Shown here: one piece after another, positions 59,974 to 64,000 of the stretch
Layout of the letters: each line of letters begins with the position of its first letter
Numbering within the stretch: position 1 is the stretch's first letter
Source: Aphis gossypii
Taxonomy: Eukaryota; Arthropoda; Insecta; Hemiptera; Aphididae
NCBI RefSeq assembly: GCF_020184175.1
Contig: NC_065533.1
Coordinates: forward strand, 16,080,695 to 16,144,694
DNA length: 64,000 bases
Direction: 5' to 3'
Translations under genes and position numbers: made by a program
The notes under the pieces: generated by a model
The model's database searches: none
Seen by the model: only the letters and a program-made list of their open reading frames with translations
What the model was told of the DNA's origin: nothing

Positions 59974-60360
59974 GACACACTCACAAGATCCTGCGAGCGA
60001 CAACTGTGCCATTTCTTTTTTAAAAACGAAATTAATCTATGTCCCGTTATTTCTATTTGAGTATTTAAAATAATTCTTTCCGTCCTATTACGTCAACTGC
60101 GTGTTTAAACAGCTACGAATAAGGTAAGGTGCATGAGCATTCATATTTATACAGTTACAATTTGATATAGGTATCACATTTTAATTAGTAAATTATTATA
60201 ATTTAATAATTAAATAATTAACAAATATTTTACCAACGGTATACTTGATCGTTCTCGAATTATGACCTCGAGAGCCCTCCAACGATCAGGAGGAAGTTAA
60301 TCGCGCAAATTTAAAATAAATACTCATAAGTTGTAATAACTTCTAAAGTAAGTTATCTAT

Positions 60361-60590
60361 GGCTAGGGACTTCTAGGAGTTTGCATATTTTTCAATAATC
60401 ATTCAAAACATAGCTAAGTAATATAGAAATTTGTTTCTTGGTAATACGAGTTCATATTTAAAATTTATAGTTGCATATTTTGCATGTTTGACCATTTTTT
60501 AATTATAAGTGCATATTTGAGCATTTTTAATATGAAAATTGTAGTTTTATAATTAAATAAATATTTTATACATTATTATATATATATACA
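60361..60590. mobile_element. Truncated copy of the 31264-31863 MITE
   Basis: ggctagggacttctaggagt then ttcaataatcattcaaaaca, tagctaagtaatatagaaat and tgtttc match the complement of the right end of the MITE at 31264-31863. The middle GC-rich block is missing and the other terminus is lost at an AT-rich run beside the Helitron-like end at 60594. Confidence 0.75.
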
Positions 60591-60593
60591 TTA

Positions 60594-60625
60594 GCTGGCT
60601 CCGTGCACTTCGTTGCCCGTTAAAA
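60594..60625 (-). mobile_element. Helitron-like 3' end
   Basis: On the minus strand aacgggcaacgaagtgcacg then gagccagctaa resembles the GC-rich 3' end of Helitrons, with CTAA as a CTRR motif. No hairpin is perfect and the body of the element was not found. Confidence 0.4.
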
Positions 60626-60957
60626 ATGTCAATTCTATATAATATCCGAGTTATAATAGTGCCTAACCTTCCTCGATTCAGTCGCATGAAGTTGTTTCAC
60701 AAGTTATGCATGAGCAATTTGAACCTGAGCGTTATAACCTACTTTTCTTTAACGCTATAAGCATGAAGTGATTTATGTATCGATACAAAATTCCAAGGAG
60801 TTTTATTTGTGACTATGGTCCTTCTTTATCTCTAGTTTAATGTTTTAATTACTAAATGATGGTATTCAGAAATACCATTCATAACATAGTATTAATATTT
60901 TATAATTTTTATCTATTATTATAGGTAAAGAGTTTACATTAGATACACGTCATGTAG

Positions 60958-61404
60958 TTGGATTTACCATTGACAAGGTATCGTATAACTTTAGTCAATT
61001 TATTTAAAATTCATCCAGTTATTTCGAGTTACTCAACTAATACCAGTTTCTATTTTTATAATCAGGCATATAATCAACAAATTTGTTGGTTGAAGTCGGG
61101 TGCAAGTGGCAGAAAAATTGAGTTTATTAACAAACTTATTACTTTTATTAAAAAGTGGTTTAAACCACCAGCATTTCAATTTATGTTCTCATTTTATTTT
61201 GCGTACAAAATATGTACTACTATTCATATAAATATACATATTTATATAAATTCGAAAAAAAATAATGAAACAGAGGATTCGCCTGAAATTGAAAGTCCAC
61301 CAGAGGACTCTCCAAACACGCGTGAAATTTATTTTAAAATGACTATTGAAGATAATAATAATCTTGAAATTACATTTAAAATCAAATGGACTACAATTAA
61401 ATGA
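60958..61404 (+). CDS. Unrecognised 148-codon open frame
   Basis: I do not recognise this protein. It begins MDLPLTRYRITLVNLFKIHP, has a basic middle (INKLITFIKKWFKPP), a hydrophobic stretch (FQFMFSFYFAYKI), then an acidic, proline-containing segment (ETEDSPEIESPPEDSPNTRE) and a tail TIEDNNNLEITFKIKWTTIK. A possible 3' splice site (ttattatag) lies 25 bp upstream. The length is noticeable for such AT-rich DNA and the composition of the second half is not random-looking. It ends 78 bp before the putative left end of the piggyBac element. It may be a transposon gene piece or a chance frame. Confidence 0.3.
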   Translation: MDLPLTRYRITLVNLFKIHPVISSYSTNTSFYFYNQAYNQQICWLKSGASGRKIEFINKLITFIKKWFKPPAFQFMFSFYFAYKICTTIHINIHIYINSKKNNETEDSPEIESPPEDSPNTREIYFKMTIEDNNNLEITFKIKWTTIK

Positions 61405-61789
61405 TAAAAAAAAAATGCGCAGAAACAGTAACTCAAGAAATAACAAAACTCACAATTAATAGTTGTATGTATAATAATTTAACCCCTTACTGCATATTGT
61501 ACCATATGTGGCACATACTGGTTTTGTATTATTTGTGTCTAAAATAATTGAAATATTCCAAAACTGCATGCATGGCCAGATTCGGCACGAAAAGGCATAT
61601 AAAAACTATGTAAGGTGCTGCCCTCTAGGATTAAAATTGTGCTGGCTATTACGAATAATATCATGGATATAATCATTATCATGTTATCAGTTGTGTTGTT
61701 GATTTCAAACAATGATAAGTCATTTTTAAACGTACGAATTTCGTTCAAAAAAATATGATCTCATTCAAAATTTTACGCTCTATCCAACC

Positions 61790-63796
61790 ATGGTAAGTAC
61801 ATTTTTATACATCAAATATTTGTTTGGATACAATCAAATTTGTATTTGTGCCAAATTTGGGACATCATGCACTTATGATTTCACTTTTGTGTGCTTTATA
61901 AATTATGTTGTATCTAGTATTCGAAATATTCATACAGTTAATTTTCCATTATAGGTGAAAATTAATTCGACTTCTTTTTATTCACGTGTGCAAAGTATAC
62001 CTGATAGCAGTTCAGACTCTGAATGGTCTGATGATGAAGATTTATATACACCTATATCTCAACAAGACGGATGTTTGGTTTCTGACACTGATGAAGATTC
62101 TATTGATCCTAATGAAAATTATTTAGTCATTCCTGCATCTGATGAAGAAATTAACACTGAAGATGAAGATGATATACCTCTTTCCATAAGGTATGATAGG
62201 TTAATGTCCAAAAGATCATTAAAAAAAAAAGAAACAAAACCAGTTTGGGTAGAGGAACATCTTATAACACCTCCAGAATCAACAATGTTTACTGGTGATA
62301 TTAATCTGCCAGAAAATATTATGTGCCTTACAGATCCATATCAGTTTTTTAGTTTTTTATTTCCACCAACACTTATAAAATACATTACTGATCAAACTAA
62401 TCTATATGCATCTCAAATTAGTCCTAATAAATTACCAATGATCTGTGCAAAAGAAATAGAACAATTTATTGGTTTATGCTTAAAAATGTCAGTTGTTAAA
62501 CTTCCAACTGTACGTCACTATTGGGGAAATTTGGGCATTCCTTCAATATATAATGTAATGTCTGTAAATAGATTTGAAGAAATTAAACGTTTTATTCATT
62601 TCAATGATAATAGTCAATTACCAGCAAGAGGTGATTATAATTATGATAAATTATTCAAAGTCAGGCCTTTATGTTCTCAAGTTCAAAATATTATAAGAAG
62701 CATACCCAAGGAAGAACATTTAGCAGTAGATGAACAAATAATCCCTACCAAGAGTAGAACATCACTCAAACAATATAATCCAAAAAAGCCTCATAAATGG
62801 GGGTACAAAGTTTTTGTTTTGAGTGGTAAATCAGGTTTCTGTTATGACTTTGATATTTTTGCTGGGGCTCAAAGTAATGTGGTACCTGAATCATGCCCAA
62901 ATTTATCTGCTAGTAGTAATGTAGTTATTAGAATGAGTTACTTCATACCAAAGCATTGTAATTATAAAATTTTTTTTGATAATTGGTTCACTTCTATACC
63001 TTTATTAGTATATTTGCATAAGGAGGGTATTTTACCTTTAGGTACTGCAAGATTAAATAGACTAACAGGTTTGAAAATGCCAAAAGAAAAAGAACTAAGA
63101 AAAAAAGGACGTGGAACTTTTTGTGAGATGGTAACTAATGTTGATGAAATTAAAATTACTGCTGTGAGTTGGTTGGATAATAAAGTTGTGAATATGGTTT
63201 CAACATATGCTGGGAGTCAACCGGTTATGGAAAAAAAACGGTTTTTTAAATCAGAAAACATTCACAAGGTTATCTCTTGTCCCAATTCAGTGGGTATTTA
63301 TAATTCATACATGGGAGGTGTTGATCTTATTGATTCAATGTTAGGATATTATAGAATTCCATTAAGATCTAAGAAATATTATATGAAGATATTTTACCAT
63401 ATAATAGATCTATGTGTTGTCAATGCTTGGTTATTATACAGACGGGTTAATAACAATAATGAATCTTACCTACCCTTAGTGGATTTTAAAATTTTAATTT
63501 CTGAAGTTCTTTGTGAGGTGAAAAGAACTACTCCAAAGAGAAAAGGCCGTCCAACTGCTGAAGAAAACAGAACACAAGGGCTCATAGAAACAAAAAAAAA
63601 AAGAGGGCCATGTTCAGAACTTCCTGCTGAAGATGTACGTTTGGATGGTATGGATCATTATCCCATTCATGAAAATAGAAATCGCTGCAAATATCCTACT
63701 TGTTCACAAAAAACTATGATCTCATGTTCGAAATGTCAAATTAATTTATGTATAAATGACAAACGAAACTGTTTTTTGTTATTTCATACTCAATGA
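61790..63796 (+). CDS. piggyBac transposase, two exons, 614 aa
   Basis: Cut-and-paste DNA transposase. Exon 1 is the ATG at 61790-61792, followed by GTAAGT; exon 2 is 61955-63796 after ttccattatag, giving M then VKINSTSF. Exon 2 has no ATG at its start, which supports the splice. An acidic N-terminus (about 17-75) precedes the DDE_Tnp_1_7 domain. The three catalytic Asp are near residues 260 (LAVDEQIIP), 343 (FFDNWFTS) and 458 (YMGGVDLID). A Cys-rich zinc-binding tail (RNRCKYPTCS then ISCSKCQINLCI) binds the ends in the family. Length matches the usual 570-620. No stop or frameshift occurs, so it may be functional or recently active. Confidence 0.93.
61793..61954 (+). other. Intron of the piggyBac transposase gene
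   Basis: 162-bp GT-AG intron directly after the start codon: ATG then GTAAGTAC, ending TTCCATTATAG. It contains one copy of the subterminal gtgccaaatttggga motif near 61847. Confidence 0.75.
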
Positions 63797-64000
63797 TTTA
63801 TTTTAATATATTATTATTACTTTTTATTATTTAATTTTAACCAAAGGAGGTTCTCATTAAGAATGTAATCAAAAAGACTGAAGAAAGTTCTTATAATTTC
63901 TATGTATTTTATTATTAATTAATTTTAAGTAAAGAAAATTTAAATTTATGTTATCAATTCAAAATACTGAAGATACTATTTATTTTATTTACAATTTATA
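63797..64000 (+). other. 3' flank of the piggyBac transposase
   Basis: AT-rich DNA after the stop codon, with no inverted repeat matching the left end. Presumably still inside the element. Confidence 0.6.

Larger units (their letters stand above)
61483..64000 (+). mobile_element. piggyBac element, left end and transposase, right end outside the window
   Basis: The proposed left end is CCCCTTACTGCATATTG directly after TTAA (61479-61482), the piggyBac target. Motifs of the form tggcac or gtgcca with T-rich flanks recur at about 61510, 61580 and 61848, as expected of subterminal transposase binding sites. The transposase follows. No matching right inverted repeat with TTAA occurs before 64000. 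Confidence 0.7.

Noticed and set aside
61955..61957. GTG start for the piggyBac transposase
   Set aside because: It directly follows a splice acceptor (ttccattatag), and an ATG|GTAAGT lies 162 bp upstream in matching phase.
1..64000. CRISPR arrays, bacterial operons, rRNA or tRNA genes
   Set aside because: No regularly spaced repeats, no bacterial-type gene organisation and no cloverleaf or rRNA similarity were seen in this AT-rich, intron-rich, transposon-rich DNA.

Overview
The window looks like aphid (Hemiptera: Aphididae) genomic DNA. The reasons are the very high A+T content, large introns, short GC-richer islands at a promoter and exons, a dense mixture of DNA transposons and MITEs, and an interspersed repeat family in at least ten copies or fragments that I associate with aphid genomes. 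The species is inference; no rRNA, tRNA or CRISPR was seen.

The main host gene is on the minus strand. It is an eight-exon cathepsin L-like (papain family C1A) protease whose exons run from 47563 down to 4830, about 42.7 kb. The exon phases join without a break and give a 351-residue preproenzyme: signal peptide, I29 inhibitory propeptide with an ERWNIN motif, and a mature protease with Gln, Cys, His, Asn and the six expected disulfide cysteines. Oddities are Tyr in place of Trp after the catalytic Cys, Trp in place of Ser after the catalytic Asn, a GC-AG intron required by reading phase, a probable start codon split by an 87-bp intron, and introns of 11.0 and 25.2 kb full of mobile elements.

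Layout. 1-4.7 kb: downstream intergenic DNA with hAT-type MITEs. 4.8-47.8 kb: the protease gene; its introns hold hAT MITEs, a long-inverted-repeat MITE, LINE reverse transcriptase relics, a broken KRBA2-like integrase relic split by a MITE, several copies of the interspersed repeat, and a GC-rich island at 16.9-17.5 kb that could be an internal promoter. 48.5-52.5 kb: a nested stack in which a Ty3/gypsy integrase is split by an inverted-repeat element carrying a ubiquitin-protease-like fragment, which is itself split by a 2.3-kb hAT element. 52.5-61 kb: a Myb/SANT-like fragment, a deleted mariner, a decayed two-gene Harbinger element, a Helitron helicase relic, an LTR-like GC-rich stretch and a Harbinger C-terminal relic. 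61.5-64 kb: a piggyBac element with an intact two-exon transposase; its right end lies outside the window.

Apart from the protease gene, the window is a transposon graveyard with one possibly active element (piggyBac). Most short open frames in it are chance frames and are left out.
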